Positions 9,692 through 18,781 of a stretch of DNA of 64,000 nt are shown in pieces. Under the pieces are notes generated by a model. The model was not told where the DNA came from and searched no databases. It saw nothing but the letters and a program-made list of their open reading frames with translations. Source of the stretch: an uncultured Candidatus Melainabacteria bacterium (GTDB lineage Bacteria > Cyanobacteriota > Vampirovibrionia > Gastranaerophilales > Gastranaerophilaceae); NCBI GenBank assembly GCA_934717745.1, contig CAKUZB010000005.1, forward strand, positions 62,001-126,000. Direction: 5' to 3'. Both the position numbers and the translations under genes were made by a program. Numbering within the stretch: position 1 is the first letter of the stretch; every line of letters starts with the position of its first letter.

Positions 9692-10486
9692 ATGCAAGAA
9701 ACATTAGAAAGAAAACAAATAAAAAATATCGATTTTAATTGCGACTTAGCACAAAGTTTCGGTATTTATAAAAACGATGCAGAATACGACATTTTAGATT
9801 ATGTTAGTTCTGTAAATATTTCCTGCGGTTTCCATGCCGGCGACCCTGTAGTTATCAAAAATGCTTTAATGAGAGCAAAAGAAAAAAACATCGTAATTGG
9901 TGCTCACATTGGATTTGATGACATTCAAGGCTTTGGCTATCGTGAAATGCAACTTACAGAAGAAGAAATTGAAGCAATTGTAATCTATCAAGTTGGTGCG
10001 ATAACTTCTTTTGCAAAAACATTTGGTTTAGAAATTGAACATGTTCGTCCACACGGTGCAATGTACAAACAAGCCGCAACTGATTTTACTTTTGCATGTT
10101 CAATAGCAAAAGCAATCAAAAAATGCTCACCATGGTTAATCTATTATGGTTCAGCAGGCGACATTACTAAAAAAGTTGGCGAACACGTTGGAATTACTGT
10201 TGCTCAAGAAATTTTCTTGGACAAAACTTACAATGCTGACGGCACAATTAATTTTGATGCAAAAGATAATTCAAATCTTGATTTTAGCATAAATAGACTT
10301 AAACACTTATTGTCAACAAGCGAAATCGACAATAATTTAGGCGGAAAAACAATCGTAGATGCAGATTCTATCCATTTTTCAAACAAATATGAAAACTCTG
10401 TTGAAATTATTAAATCTGCAAAAGAAATAATTACTCCTGAACCTGTAAATTACATTAAAGTAAAAAAATCAGGCTGGGTTGATTAA
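9692..10486 (+). CDS. pxpA: 5-oxoprolinase subunit A, LamB/YcsF family
   Basis: This is a 264-residue protein of the LamB/YcsF (PxpA) family, the subunit that with PxpB and PxpC cleaves 5-oxoproline (pyroglutamate) to glutamate using ATP. Diagnostic segments are DFNCDLAQSFG near the start, VNISCGFHAGDP, and VRPHGAMYKQA. An AGAGG ribosome site lies upstream of the ATG. The partner genes pxpB and pxpC, normally adjacent, are not in this window; yvcK follows 38 bp downstream. Either the partners lie elsewhere or the protein acts alone. Confidence 0.88.
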   Translation: MQETLERKQIKNIDFNCDLAQSFGIYKNDAEYDILDYVSSVNISCGFHAGDPVVIKNALMRAKEKNIVIGAHIGFDDIQGFGYREMQLTEEEIEAIVIYQVGAITSFAKTFGLEIEHVRPHGAMYKQAATDFTFACSIAKAIKKCSPWLIYYGSAGDITKKVGEHVGITVAQEIFLDKTYNADGTINFDAKDNSNLDFSINRLKHLLSTSEIDNNLGGKTIVDADSIHFSNKYENSVEIIKSAKEIITPEPVNYIKVKKSGWVD

Positions 10487-10524
10487 TATTATTAAATTTT
10501 AAAAATAGCAAGGTATAGAAGAAG

Positions 10525-11841
10525 ATGAATAATAAATTTAAAGATACTTTTAAAGACACAATGAAAGAAGCCGGCTGGTTAATTCCGGGATTAGAAATCA
10601 AAAGATGGTTTTTCCTAATCTTTTTAGGCTCATTATTAATCACAATCGGCTTGATGATTTTGTTTAACCTTCGTCCGGTATATTTCATTATGGAATTTAT
10701 CAGAAAAATTGCATTGACAGTTCCAACAGACATTTTATCAGTAATTGTAACTCTTTTCGGTGCATATTTATTCTTTAAAGGTTGGCAAAAAACAAATCTT
10801 TCTATTCTTGATTTACATAACGGAAAAGAAAATAATACACTTTTAGAAACTTTATATAGAAGAAGAAAATTAAATAGAGGGCCTAAAATCGTTGCAGTTG
10901 GTGGCGGTACAGGTTTATCTATGTTATTAAGAGGTATCAAAAGAATTACAAATAACATCACTGCGGTTGTAACTGTTGGTGATGACGGTGGTTCATCCGG
11001 CAGATTAAGAGAAGATATGGGCGTTCTACCTCCTGGAGATATTAGAAACTGTATTGCAGCCTTGGCTGACAACGATGATTTGATTACAAAATTATTTCAA
11101 TATCGTTTTAAATCAGGTGAAGGTTTAGAAGGTCATAGTTTTGGTAACTTATTCTTAACTGCATTATGCTCAATCACTGGCGATATGGTTCGTGCAGTAA
11201 AAGAATCTTCAAACGTACTTTCAATCAGAGGTCGTGTATTACCTTCAACGTTAGATGATATGCGTCTTGCCGCAGAATATGAAGATGGAACAGTAGTTCA
11301 TGGTGAATCTGCAATTCCTGAAGAACACAAGAAAATTAAACGTTTATTCACAGAACCTGAAAATTGTAAAGCCTTAGAAGATGTTATCGAAGCAATCAAA
11401 GATGCTGATTTAATTATTTTAGGACCTGGAAGTTTATATACAAGTGTAATTCCAAACTTGTTAATCAAAGAAATTTCTGAAGAAATTATTAAATCAAATG
11501 CAAAAAAAATCTATGTCTGCAACATCATGACACAACCCGGAGAAACTGATAATTTTGCCGTTTCAGACCATTTGAATGCACTATACCAACACGCAGGAAG
11601 TGATAAATTGGTTGATGCTGTACTTGTTAATGATGTTTTACCTACAAATATATCTGAAAAATATGCTGAACATGGTCAAATGCCGGTTGTTTTGGACAAA
11701 AATAATATTCATGTAGACATTGTTGAAAAAAAATTAATTGAAGAAAGTCGTGATGGACTTGTAAGACATAGTTCTAATCGTGTTGCAAGAGCCATTTATT
11801 ACTGGTTTAGAAAATCTCAAAAAAATAAAAATAATCAATAA
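10525..11841 (+). CDS. yvcK: YvcK/CofD-family protein with N-terminal membrane segments
   Basis: The C-terminal three quarters belong to the YvcK/CofD-like family: VAVGGGTGLSMLLRG near residue 128, then VTVGDDGGSSGRLR, LPPGDIRNC and ILGPGSLYTSVIPNL. YvcK proteins bind UDP-sugars and are linked to cell shape and growth on gluconeogenic carbon. The first 90 residues hold two hydrophobic segments, so this version is membrane-anchored, unlike the shorter soluble YvcK of Bacillus. That would fit a peptidoglycan-related role near the mur operon. A TTG-initiated gene follows 12 bp downstream. Confidence 0.88.
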   Translation: MNNKFKDTFKDTMKEAGWLIPGLEIKRWFFLIFLGSLLITIGLMILFNLRPVYFIMEFIRKIALTVPTDILSVIVTLFGAYLFFKGWQKTNLSILDLHNGKENNTLLETLYRRRKLNRGPKIVAVGGGTGLSMLLRGIKRITNNITAVVTVGDDGGSSGRLREDMGVLPPGDIRNCIAALADNDDLITKLFQYRFKSGEGLEGHSFGNLFLTALCSITGDMVRAVKESSNVLSIRGRVLPSTLDDMRLAAEYEDGTVVHGESAIPEEHKKIKRLFTEPENCKALEDVIEAIKDADLIILGPGSLYTSVIPNLLIKEISEEIIKSNAKKIYVCNIMTQPGETDNFAVSDHLNALYQHAGSDKLVDAVLVNDVLPTNISEKYAEHGQMPVVLDKNNIHVDIVEKKLIEESRDGLVRHSSNRVARAIYYWFRKSQKNKNNQ

Positions 11842-11853
11842 GGAATTAAAATA

Positions 11854-12765
11854 TTGCATAAATTTATCAAATTCAGTTTTCACGCAACTATTCAGGCTTT
11901 AAAAGCATATCAATTTTGTTTAGTTCTAATCGCTCTTTTAACAATGGTAGATTTTATTTTATCAATGATGAACATAAAATTGCCGGAACAAATCCAAATG
12001 TGTTTTGACGCTATTTATAAATTCCAAAGTCTAATCTACAAGCCTGATTTATCAATAATTCCAGTAGATTTCACACTTGCAGTTTTTGCAATTGAAATGC
12101 TTATTTTGGCAGGCTTACTTGTTTATGTAATCTACTTTGTTATTGAATTTGAACAAATTTATGACAAAGTTCATAGCGATGGCTGTAAAAGATACGAAAG
12201 AACTTTCAACCAAAAATTAGAACACAATGCAAAAATTATTGAAAATAAAAATAAACAATTTGTTATGTATTTTGATGTAAAAATACAAAGAATAGGCGAA
12301 AAATATTTATTTGAAACAGAAAAACCTGTTGATATTGAAACAAAAATTATGGAATATCGTATGATGTTCAAAAATTGTATTTTGCAAAATTTCAAATCAA
12401 CAAGCAAACAAACTGTAAATGGATACTTAATTTTTGTTGAAAACATTGAAGATTGTGAGAAAATTTTTGATAAAATGTATGAATTTACAAAAAAAACAAA
12501 AGAAATGTTAAAAGAAATGCGATTGACTTTTGAATTAAAAACAGCCGTTTGCATTGCAACTCCAACAGACCCTCAAGAAAAATATCTTCCAAAACTACAA
12601 AAATTATTGAATATTTCAGTGCCAAACAAAATTATGGCTCTTTCAGACTTCAAAGCAAAATATAATAACTTAAAAACCAAAACTTATATCATAAATAATA
12701 TTGGTGAATACAGTCTTGGTGCTGAAATTCTTGACATTTATACATTAGAACCTAATCGTCAATAG
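11854..12765 (+). CDS. Conserved-looking membrane protein of unknown function
   Basis: I do not recognise this 303-residue protein. It starts with TTG at 11854, preceded by AAGGAA. Two hydrophobic segments lie at about residues 16-38 and 70-95, followed by a soluble, lysine-rich region of about 200 residues with no motif I can name. It is 12 bp behind yvcK and probably in the same operon, so it may act with that protein at the membrane. Its 3' end overlaps the convergent repeat-protein gene by 14 bp. Confidence 0.75.
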   Translation: MHKFIKFSFHATIQALKAYQFCLVLIALLTMVDFILSMMNIKLPEQIQMCFDAIYKFQSLIYKPDLSIIPVDFTLAVFAIEMLILAGLLVYVIYFVIEFEQIYDKVHSDGCKRYERTFNQKLEHNAKIIENKNKQFVMYFDVKIQRIGEKYLFETEKPVDIETKIMEYRMMFKNCILQNFKSTSKQTVNGYLIFVENIEDCEKIFDKMYEFTKKTKEMLKEMRLTFELKTAVCIATPTDPQEKYLPKLQKLLNISVPNKIMALSDFKAKYNNLKTKTYIINNIGEYSLGAEILDIYTLEPNRQ

Positions 12766-14467
12766 GTTGTTTACCGATTGTAATAGTTGCATCAATTTCA
12801 ATTGTATGTCTGATTATTGCGTGAGAAATCAATAATAAGTATGGATTAACTTGATTTACATTAGATAAATTTACTTTTGCTTTTGGGTTAAGTGTTTCCA
12901 ATTGTTCTTGTGGTTTTTGCTCTTTAAAATCAATAACCGTCTGCATTGAATGTTGCGAACCGTCTTTATTTAAACGTTTAAACAATTCTTTTTTAGGAAA
13001 TTTTTCAGAACAAATAATTGAAACATCAACAGAATTACCTGAAACCAAACTTACCGTTGCACTTAAATTTCCATAATTTGCTGTTGTGATTAAAATTTTT
13101 ATGTAAGTATCAGATTCAGGTGCTTCTTCATCTTGCTCAATTTCTAAATCAAAACCAACCCCCTCTTGTAAAGGGAGCCAAGGAAGATATAACAGCATTA
13201 AATTTTTAAGCGTCTGCGTTGCATCATTTTGAGAAGTTGCAGAAACACTTGCATTAATGATATTTACAGTATCTTGTAAAGGCTTAATGTCTGTCATACC
13301 TTGAGCAGTAGCCATTGACATCATTGAAACCATTTTATTCATCGCTATTTTACTATTTTTTTGCAAAAGTGCAGAAACATTTGTCAAATTAACGTTTGAA
13401 TTAAGTTGAGAAGCAAGATTTTGTTTAAATTGAGCCAATTCTTCCGGTGTCATTCCTTGCGTTTTTTGATTATTTGCCTGAATTTGTTCTGTCATTTCCA
13501 TATCTTGAGCAGTTTGTTGATTTAACAAAACATTATTTCGCACATTATTCTTAACCGCATTATGTAATTGATGATGCGGATTACGTAACGATTGATTTTT
13601 TAAATTTTGTCTGGTATTTTGAATAAAATTTTCTGTTTTTTGCTGAACATTCTCCTTTATATTGTTCAAATTGTTCGCAATATTATCCTTTGCATTGTTG
13701 ATATTGTCTTTTATGTTATTAAAAGGTTTCTCGAAAACTTCAGGTTTTTGAGATTGATGCGGTTTATTTGGATTATTTGAAATGTTTGGTCGATTTGGTC
13801 TGTCAGGATTTATATTGCCGTTTGGTCGATTTGGCTGATTTGGAACATTTGGTCTATCAGGCTGAACATTTCCATTTGGTCTGTTCGGATTTGCTGGAAT
13901 GTTCGGTTTTTCAGGTTGAACATTTCCATTTGGTCTGTTCGGATTGGTTGGAATGTTCGGTTTTTCTGGTTGAACAGTCCCATTTGGTCTGTTCGGATTA
14001 GTTGGAATGTTCGGTTTTTCTGGTTGAACAGTCCCATTCGGTCTGTTCGGATTTGTTGGAATGTTCGGCTTTTCAGGTTGAACAGTCCCATTCGGCTGAT
14101 TTAATTGGTTTTGATTATTAGAAATATTAGGCTTATTCAAACTACCTTGATTTTCAGGTTTTTGTAAGTTCGGCATCTTTCCGCCATCTTGAACCATAAC
14201 AAGAAATTCTACCATATTTTTGGGTAAATTTAACAGATTTTTTACATAAATAGCCCTATCAATACTCGCAAGATTATTCATACGAAGTTGTTGAGGGTTT
14301 ATAAATTGCTGTTGATATTGGTTAATAATTTTATTATGCGTATTTTGAACAAGGTTTTTTGCATTTCCGGATTGAGAAGACAAATCTGCATTAATATTGG
14401 CTTTTGCCGATTGCAAATTCATCATCTTTTGATTTAATTTTAACTTTAACCAATTAACGTTTTCCAT
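12752..14467 (-). CDS. Asn/Pro-rich tandem-repeat protein of unknown function
   Basis: The protein has 571 residues and three parts. The N-terminal 125 residues are Gln/Asn-rich and helical-looking. Residues of about 125-235 are a low-complexity linker built on an 18-residue repeat (PNGTVQPEKPNIPTNPNR). The Gln/Asn-rich rest ends in a compact acidic domain with short strands. There is no signal peptide and no membrane helix. The linker resembles the extended Pro-rich spacers of surface or scaffold proteins, but without export signals the location is unclear. The three central repeats are nearly identical in DNA, so copy number may vary between strains. Confidence 0.8.
   Translation of the reverse strand: MENVNWLKLKLNQKMMNLQSAKANINADLSSQSGNAKNLVQNTHNKIINQYQQQFINPQQLRMNNLASIDRAIYVKNLLNLPKNMVEFLVMVQDGGKMPNLQKPENQGSLNKPNISNNQNQLNQPNGTVQPEKPNIPTNPNRPNGTVQPEKPNIPTNPNRPNGTVQPEKPNIPTNPNRPNGNVQPEKPNIPANPNRPNGNVQPDRPNVPNQPNRPNGNINPDRPNRPNISNNPNKPHQSQKPEVFEKPFNNIKDNINNAKDNIANNLNNIKENVQQKTENFIQNTRQNLKNQSLRNPHHQLHNAVKNNVRNNVLLNQQTAQDMEMTEQIQANNQKTQGMTPEELAQFKQNLASQLNSNVNLTNVSALLQKNSKIAMNKMVSMMSMATAQGMTDIKPLQDTVNIINASVSATSQNDATQTLKNLMLLYLPWLPLQEGVGFDLEIEQDEEAPESDTYIKILITTANYGNLSATVSLVSGNSVDVSIICSEKFPKKELFKRLNKDGSQHSMQTVIDFKEQKPQEQLETLNPKAKVNLSNVNQVNPYLLLISHAIIRHTIEIDATITIGKQPIDD
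13764..14095 (-). repeat. 54-bp in-frame tandem repeats, about six copies
   Basis: Five exact-length 54-bp units run from 14095 down to 13826. Units at 14095-14042, 14041-13988 and 13987-13934 encode the same 18 residues; the next two (13933-13880, 13879-13826) diverge (GNV for GTV, PDRPNV for PEKPNI). A degenerate sixth unit follows to about 13764. They lie inside the repeat-protein gene and keep its frame. Near-identical units point to recent duplication by slippage or unequal crossing-over. Confidence 0.9.
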
Positions 14468-14503
14468 AAGAAATATATGCCAAGATTTTAATGTTTAATA
14501 ACA

Positions 14504-15490
14504 TTATTTTTTAGGCAGGTAAGATTGAGGATAACTGTAATCTTCTTTAAATCCAATATGACGGTACATTTTCAATGCCGGAATATTGTTTGTTTCAGCA
14601 GAAACATTCACTTCGGTAAAACCTCTTTCGCCTGATTGTACCATATTCAACAAAGTTTCAACTGATTTTTTTACCAAATATTTTGCTAAGCCCTTGCCTT
14701 GATGTTCTTTTTGAATAGATACCAACGGAATATTTGCAATAGTTCCGCCAGTAATATTTGTAAAGCAAAAACCACAAGGACGACCGTTATGTAAAAGAAC
14801 ACTTGTTGATTCCGGTAAAAATTCTCCGTAAACTCCATTTACAATTTTGTCTAAAATATCGTCTGTACCTTCTTTTGTTAAATATCTTGTATCAAACAAC
14901 GCATCTGAAGCGGTTTTAAATCCGGCATGAATAACTTCCACCGCCTTATCATAATACATATCTTCCCAAGATGTAATTTGATAACTTTCATCATGAGGAG
15001 TTTCAGGAACGCTTCTTAGAATTTCTTCTGAATTTTTGTTATCCATCATAAATCTAAGAACAGCAAGACCTACAAATTTAAAACCATAATGAGCAATATC
15101 ACTTGTAAATCCTGATTGTACACCTAATAATGGATAGCAAACTGCTTTTTCTTCACGTTCTTTTTCAGTTTCTTTCAAAAATCTTTCTACAAGCATTTTT
15201 CTCTTTGTAGTCAAATCTTCTTTTCCCAAACAATGAATAACATTCAACTCAATTGATTCAGAAATTGCTGTTGTGTAAACTAAAAAAGCGGTTGGAATAT
15301 GATTTTCCAACAATACAATACATTTTACATAATCTTTTGATACTGCATCAATAAAATCTTGATATTCTAAAGGTTCTAATTCAAACATATAATCACTTAC
15401 AGCGACTGAACGAAAATCGTTGTACACCCCTGCAAAAATTTTATATAAATTGCTACTTAAAACCTGTGTTTCGTAATTTGCGTTTTCCAT
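14504..15490 (-). CDS. GNAT-family N-acetyltransferase
   Basis: The C-terminal part carries the GNAT acetyl-CoA loop (KEHQGKGLAKYLVKKSV at about residues 258-274), followed by VSAETNNIPALKMYRHIGF, the typical end of the fold. The N-terminal 180 residues look like a second, degenerate GNAT-like domain, which would explain the length of 328 residues against about 150 for a single domain. The substrate cannot be read from the sequence. It lies 11 bp downstream of ribBA on the same strand and may be transcribed with the riboflavin genes. Confidence 0.82.
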   Translation of the reverse strand: MENANYETQVLSSNLYKIFAGVYNDFRSVAVSDYMFELEPLEYQDFIDAVSKDYVKCIVLLENHIPTAFLVYTTAISESIELNVIHCLGKEDLTTKRKMLVERFLKETEKEREEKAVCYPLLGVQSGFTSDIAHYGFKFVGLAVLRFMMDNKNSEEILRSVPETPHDESYQITSWEDMYYDKAVEVIHAGFKTASDALFDTRYLTKEGTDDILDKIVNGVYGEFLPESTSVLLHNGRPCGFCFTNITGGTIANIPLVSIQKEHQGKGLAKYLVKKSVETLLNMVQSGERGFTEVNVSAETNNIPALKMYRHIGFKEDYSYPQSYLPKK

Positions 15491-15501
15491 AAACCTTCCT
15501 T

Positions 15502-16710
15502 TTATAAAGTATGATGCATTTTTTCTTTTTTAGTATTCAAATATCTTCTATTATATTCCGTAATTTCAGATTTTAAATGCACTATATCGTGTATTTTTAA
15601 TCCGTAACCCTCTAAACCTACAATTTTTTTAGGGTTATTTGTAATTAAATTAAACGTTGTAAAGCCAATATCACGTATAATTTGAGCCCCAACACCGTAA
15701 TCTCTTAAGTCTTCATCAAAACCTAAAGAAATATTCGCTTCGATTGTATCTTGACCTTTTTCTTGCAAAGAATATGCTTTTATTTTATTAACAAGTCCAA
15801 TACCTCTGCCCTCATGGTCATGCATATAAACCAATGCACCTTTTCCATATTCTTCAATCATACGTAAAGCACCATGAAGTTGAGAATTACAATCACATTT
15901 CAAACTGTGAAATACATCTCCGGTTAAGCATTCTGAGTGAACTCTAATTAACGGAATTTTGTCTGAACCATCGTCTTTGACCAAAGCAACATGTTCATGT
16001 CCATTAACTTTATTTACATATCCGTAAATTTTAAAATCACCAAATTTTGTCGGTAAAAATGCTTCTGCTTCACGAACAACAAGTTTTTCAGATTGCAAAC
16101 GATATGCAACAAGTTCAGAAACTGAAATGAATTTATAACCGTATCTATCAGCAAATTCTCTCAAATCATCACGTCTTGCCATTGTGCCGTCTTCTTTCAT
16201 AATCTCACACATAACCCCTGCCGGTCTATGTCCTGAAAGAATCGCCATATCAACACACGCTTCTGTATGTCCAATCCTTGTTAAAACTCCACCCTTTTTT
16301 GCAACGCATGGAAAAACATGTCCCGGACGACGTAAATCGTATGGTCTTGCATCTTTGGAAATTGCCACCTCAACAGTTTTTGCTCTATCAAAAGCCGAAA
16401 TTCCGGTTGTAACACCAAATCTTTGCGTAGCATCGATACTCAAAGTAAATGCCGTTTTCATTTTTTCGGTATTTTTTTCAACCATTTGAGGTAACTCTAA
16501 TTTATCAGCAATTTCATCAGTAATTGCAAGACAAATCAAACCTCTACACTCTTTTGCCATAAAATTTATTATCTCAGGAGTAACACACTGTGCAGAGCAT
16601 AACAAATCACCCTCGTTTTCTCTGTCTTCGTCGTCAGCGACAATTATAGGTTTTCCTGCTTGAAAATCTTTTATTGCATCTTCAATTTTATCAAATTTAA
16701 ATTCATTCAT
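15502..16710 (-). CDS. ribBA: Bifunctional 3,4-dihydroxy-2-butanone-4-phosphate synthase / GTP cyclohydrolase II
   Basis: This enzyme makes both branches of riboflavin precursor: dihydroxybutanone phosphate from ribulose 5-phosphate, and the pyrimidine from GTP. The N-terminal domain (residues 1-200) has the acidic loop DDEDRENEGDL and RRPGHVFPC. The C-terminal domain has the zinc cysteines in HSECLTGDVFHSLKCDC and the catalytic region MHDHEGRGIGL. The length of 402 residues is normal for a fusion. The start overlaps the ribE stop by one base, so the two are coupled. ribD and ribH are not in the window. Confidence 0.95.
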   Translation of the reverse strand: MNEFKFDKIEDAIKDFQAGKPIIVADDEDRENEGDLLCSAQCVTPEIINFMAKECRGLICLAITDEIADKLELPQMVEKNTEKMKTAFTLSIDATQRFGVTTGISAFDRAKTVEVAISKDARPYDLRRPGHVFPCVAKKGGVLTRIGHTEACVDMAILSGHRPAGVMCEIMKEDGTMARRDDLREFADRYGYKFISVSELVAYRLQSEKLVVREAEAFLPTKFGDFKIYGYVNKVNGHEHVALVKDDGSDKIPLIRVHSECLTGDVFHSLKCDCNSQLHGALRMIEEYGKGALVYMHDHEGRGIGLVNKIKAYSLQEKGQDTIEANISLGFDEDLRDYGVGAQIIRDIGFTTFNLITNNPKKIVGLEGYGLKIHDIVHLKSEITEYNRRYLNTKKEKMHHTL

Positions 16711-17351
16711 TACATAAACCCATTTTCTTTCAAAAAATCTTCTGAAATTACTGATGAAGTCTTTTCGTTCAAGAGAAATTTTTCAATGTATTTTGCAAAA
16801 ACATCAGTTTCTAAATTAACTTTTTCACCTGTTTTTAAATACGATAAATTTGTATTTTCAAAAGTATGCGGAATTACTGCGATTTTAACCTCATTACCTT
16901 GAATGTCAGCAACGGTAAGACTTATACCGTTTAATGTTACAGAACCTTTTTTTATAATATAGCGTGATGCCTCATTTGAAACTTCAAATTTCATATCATA
17001 AAAATCAGATTTTTTAACCGCAGAAATAAAAGTTGCAACACTATCAACATGACCTGAAACAATATGCCCGCCGATTCTTTCATTCAATGTCAATGCTCGC
17101 TCAAGATTAACTTTTTCACCTTTTTTTAAGGCAGAAAAATTAGTTACACCTAAAGTTTCTTTTGAAACTTCTGCACTAAATCCGTTTTCTGTAAGATTCA
17201 CAACAGTTTGACAAACACCATTAATAGCGATAGAATCACCAATTTTTGTATCATTCAAAACTTTTAAACAATCAATAGAAATTTCTGCATTTTCAGAAAG
17301 AAGTTTAAAATCTTTTACTATACCGATTTCTTCAATAATTCCTGTGAACAT
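16710..17351 (-). CDS. ribE: Riboflavin synthase alpha chain
   Basis: Riboflavin synthase dismutates two 6,7-dimethyl-8-ribityllumazine molecules to riboflavin. The protein begins with the invariant MFTGIIEEIG and contains two tandem lumazine-binding barrels of about 95 residues each, with SGHVD in the first and a matching TLNGISLTV segment in the second. The length of 213 residues is typical. It lies between mnmE (18 bp upstream) and ribBA (one-base overlap). No FMN riboswitch is visible in the short upstream gap. Confidence 0.95.
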   Translation of the reverse strand: MFTGIIEEIGIVKDFKLLSENAEISIDCLKVLNDTKIGDSIAINGVCQTVVNLTENGFSAEVSKETLGVTNFSALKKGEKVNLERALTLNERIGGHIVSGHVDSVATFISAVKKSDFYDMKFEVSNEASRYIIKKGSVTLNGISLTVADIQGNEVKIAVIPHTFENTNLSYLKTGEKVNLETDVFAKYIEKFLLNEKTSSVISEDFLKENGFM

Positions 17352-17369
17352 ATTATTATTCTAACACAA

Positions 17370-18701
17370 TTATTTGCCAATGCAAAAATTGTCGAAAATA
17401 TTGTTCAAAATATCGTCAGTAATTACTTCTCCGGTAATTTCGTCTAAACATAACAATGCTTGTTTTACATCAATTGAAATCAAGTCTTGCAGTTCATTTA
17501 TTTTTGATGCCATATATGCCTGCATTAAACTTTCACGTGCTTTTTGCAAACAATTTTGTTGACGATTATTTGTAATAAATTCTGTATCTTCAACAGAAAA
17601 TTCCATAATAATATCTTTAATTTGTTGTTTTAATTCTTCAATACCAATTTGATTTTTTGCTGAAATACAAATTGTATCTTTAGGTCTTTCCTCAGACAAA
17701 TCACATTTATTTGCAATTACCAAATGTTTCTTCTCTTTTGCAAAATCTAAAATTGTTCTGTCTGCATCATTTAAACCCTTTGATAAATCATACATAAATA
17801 AAACTAAATCTGCCTCTTGAACGGCTTGTTTTGAATATTCAATACCGATTTCTTCGACTTTATCAATATTTTCATCTTCACGAATACCTGCCGTATCAAT
17901 CAACGTAACAGGAATGCCCAAATCGAGAGTTTCTGTCAAAACATCTCTTGTTGTACCCGCAATCTCCGTAACAATTGCCCTATCAAGGCTCAAAAGAGTA
18001 TTAAACAGAGAAGATTTACCCACATTTGGTTTGCCGGCAATAGCAACCTTGATACCTTGACGCATAATATTACTCGATTTCGCACTAGATAAAATGTTAT
18101 CGATTTTTTCTATTTGATTTTCAAAATCGCTAATCAAACTTTCGTAAGAGGGTTCTGCCACATCTTCCGGAAAATCAATTCCTGCAACAATTCTAGACAA
18201 TGTTTCAAAAATATCTTTTTTAATTTCGTTTACTTTTTGAGCCAAAACCCCTGACAAATTCTTTGCAGACTGAATTGCAAAGTTTTGAGTTTTTGAATGA
18301 ATTAAATCAGCAACTGCCTCTGCTTGAGATAAATCTAATTTTTTATTTAAAAAGGCTCGTTTTGTAAATTCACCTCTTTCAGCCATTCTTGCACCGTTTT
18401 TCAAAACAATATCAAGAATATTTTTAACTACGTTAACCCCACCATGGCATTGAATTTCTATTACATCTTCGCCTGTATAACTATTTGGATTTTTAAATGG
18501 CAAAACAACAACTTCATCAATCTTTTTATCATTATCCACAATCCAACCATGGCAAATCATTCTCGGAACAATTTTTCCTGTAAAAATCTTCTCTGTAATA
18601 TTAAAACTTTTTTCACCGGAAATTCTTATAACACCAACGCCACCTGTACCTAGAGGGGTTGAAATTGCAGTAATTGTATCAAATTCTTGTATAATATTCA
18701 T
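17370..18701 (-). CDS. mnmE: tRNA modification GTPase MnmE
   Basis: MnmE with MnmG installs the carboxymethylaminomethyl group on wobble uridine of certain tRNAs. The N-terminal folate-binding domain (DTITAISTPLGTGGVGVIRISG), the helical domain and the inserted G domain (GKPNVGKSS near residue 217, then DTAGIRE and NKCD) are all present. The protein ends with the diagnostic FCIGK, whose cysteine is needed for the modification. The length of 443 residues is normal. It appears to lead the mnmE-ribE-ribBA-GNAT series on the minus strand. Confidence 0.96.
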   Translation of the reverse strand: MNIIQEFDTITAISTPLGTGGVGVIRISGEKSFNITEKIFTGKIVPRMICHGWIVDNDKKIDEVVVLPFKNPNSYTGEDVIEIQCHGGVNVVKNILDIVLKNGARMAERGEFTKRAFLNKKLDLSQAEAVADLIHSKTQNFAIQSAKNLSGVLAQKVNEIKKDIFETLSRIVAGIDFPEDVAEPSYESLISDFENQIEKIDNILSSAKSSNIMRQGIKVAIAGKPNVGKSSLFNTLLSLDRAIVTEIAGTTRDVLTETLDLGIPVTLIDTAGIREDENIDKVEEIGIEYSKQAVQEADLVLFMYDLSKGLNDADRTILDFAKEKKHLVIANKCDLSEERPKDTICISAKNQIGIEELKQQIKDIIMEFSVEDTEFITNNRQQNCLQKARESLMQAYMASKINELQDLISIDVKQALLCLDEITGEVITDDILNNIFDNFCIGK

Positions 18702-18748
18702 AATTCGATTATAACGTTAAATTATCTTACATGCAAGAATTGAAGAAA

Positions 18749-18776
18749 ATAGCGGTAAAAATAAATCTACCGCTAT
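18749..18776 (-). terminator. Hairpin terminator after the 207-residue gene
   Basis: ATAGCGGTA (18749-18757) pairs with TACCGCTAT (18768-18776), and T-rich sequence follows on the minus strand. The hairpin begins 5 bp after the stop at 18782. It separates that gene from mnmE, which starts at 18701. Confidence 0.7.
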
Positions 18777-18781
18777 ATTTT

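Noticed and set aside
13764..14095. Regular 54-bp repeats that might be a CRISPR array
   Set aside because: Units are contiguous with no unique spacers, stay in frame and encode an 18-residue Pro/Asn repeat inside a long gene.
13768..14104. Open frames on both strands across the repeat region
   Set aside because: They are antisense or frame-shifted readings of the same repeats, without ribosome sites; only the 571-residue frame extends beyond the repeats.
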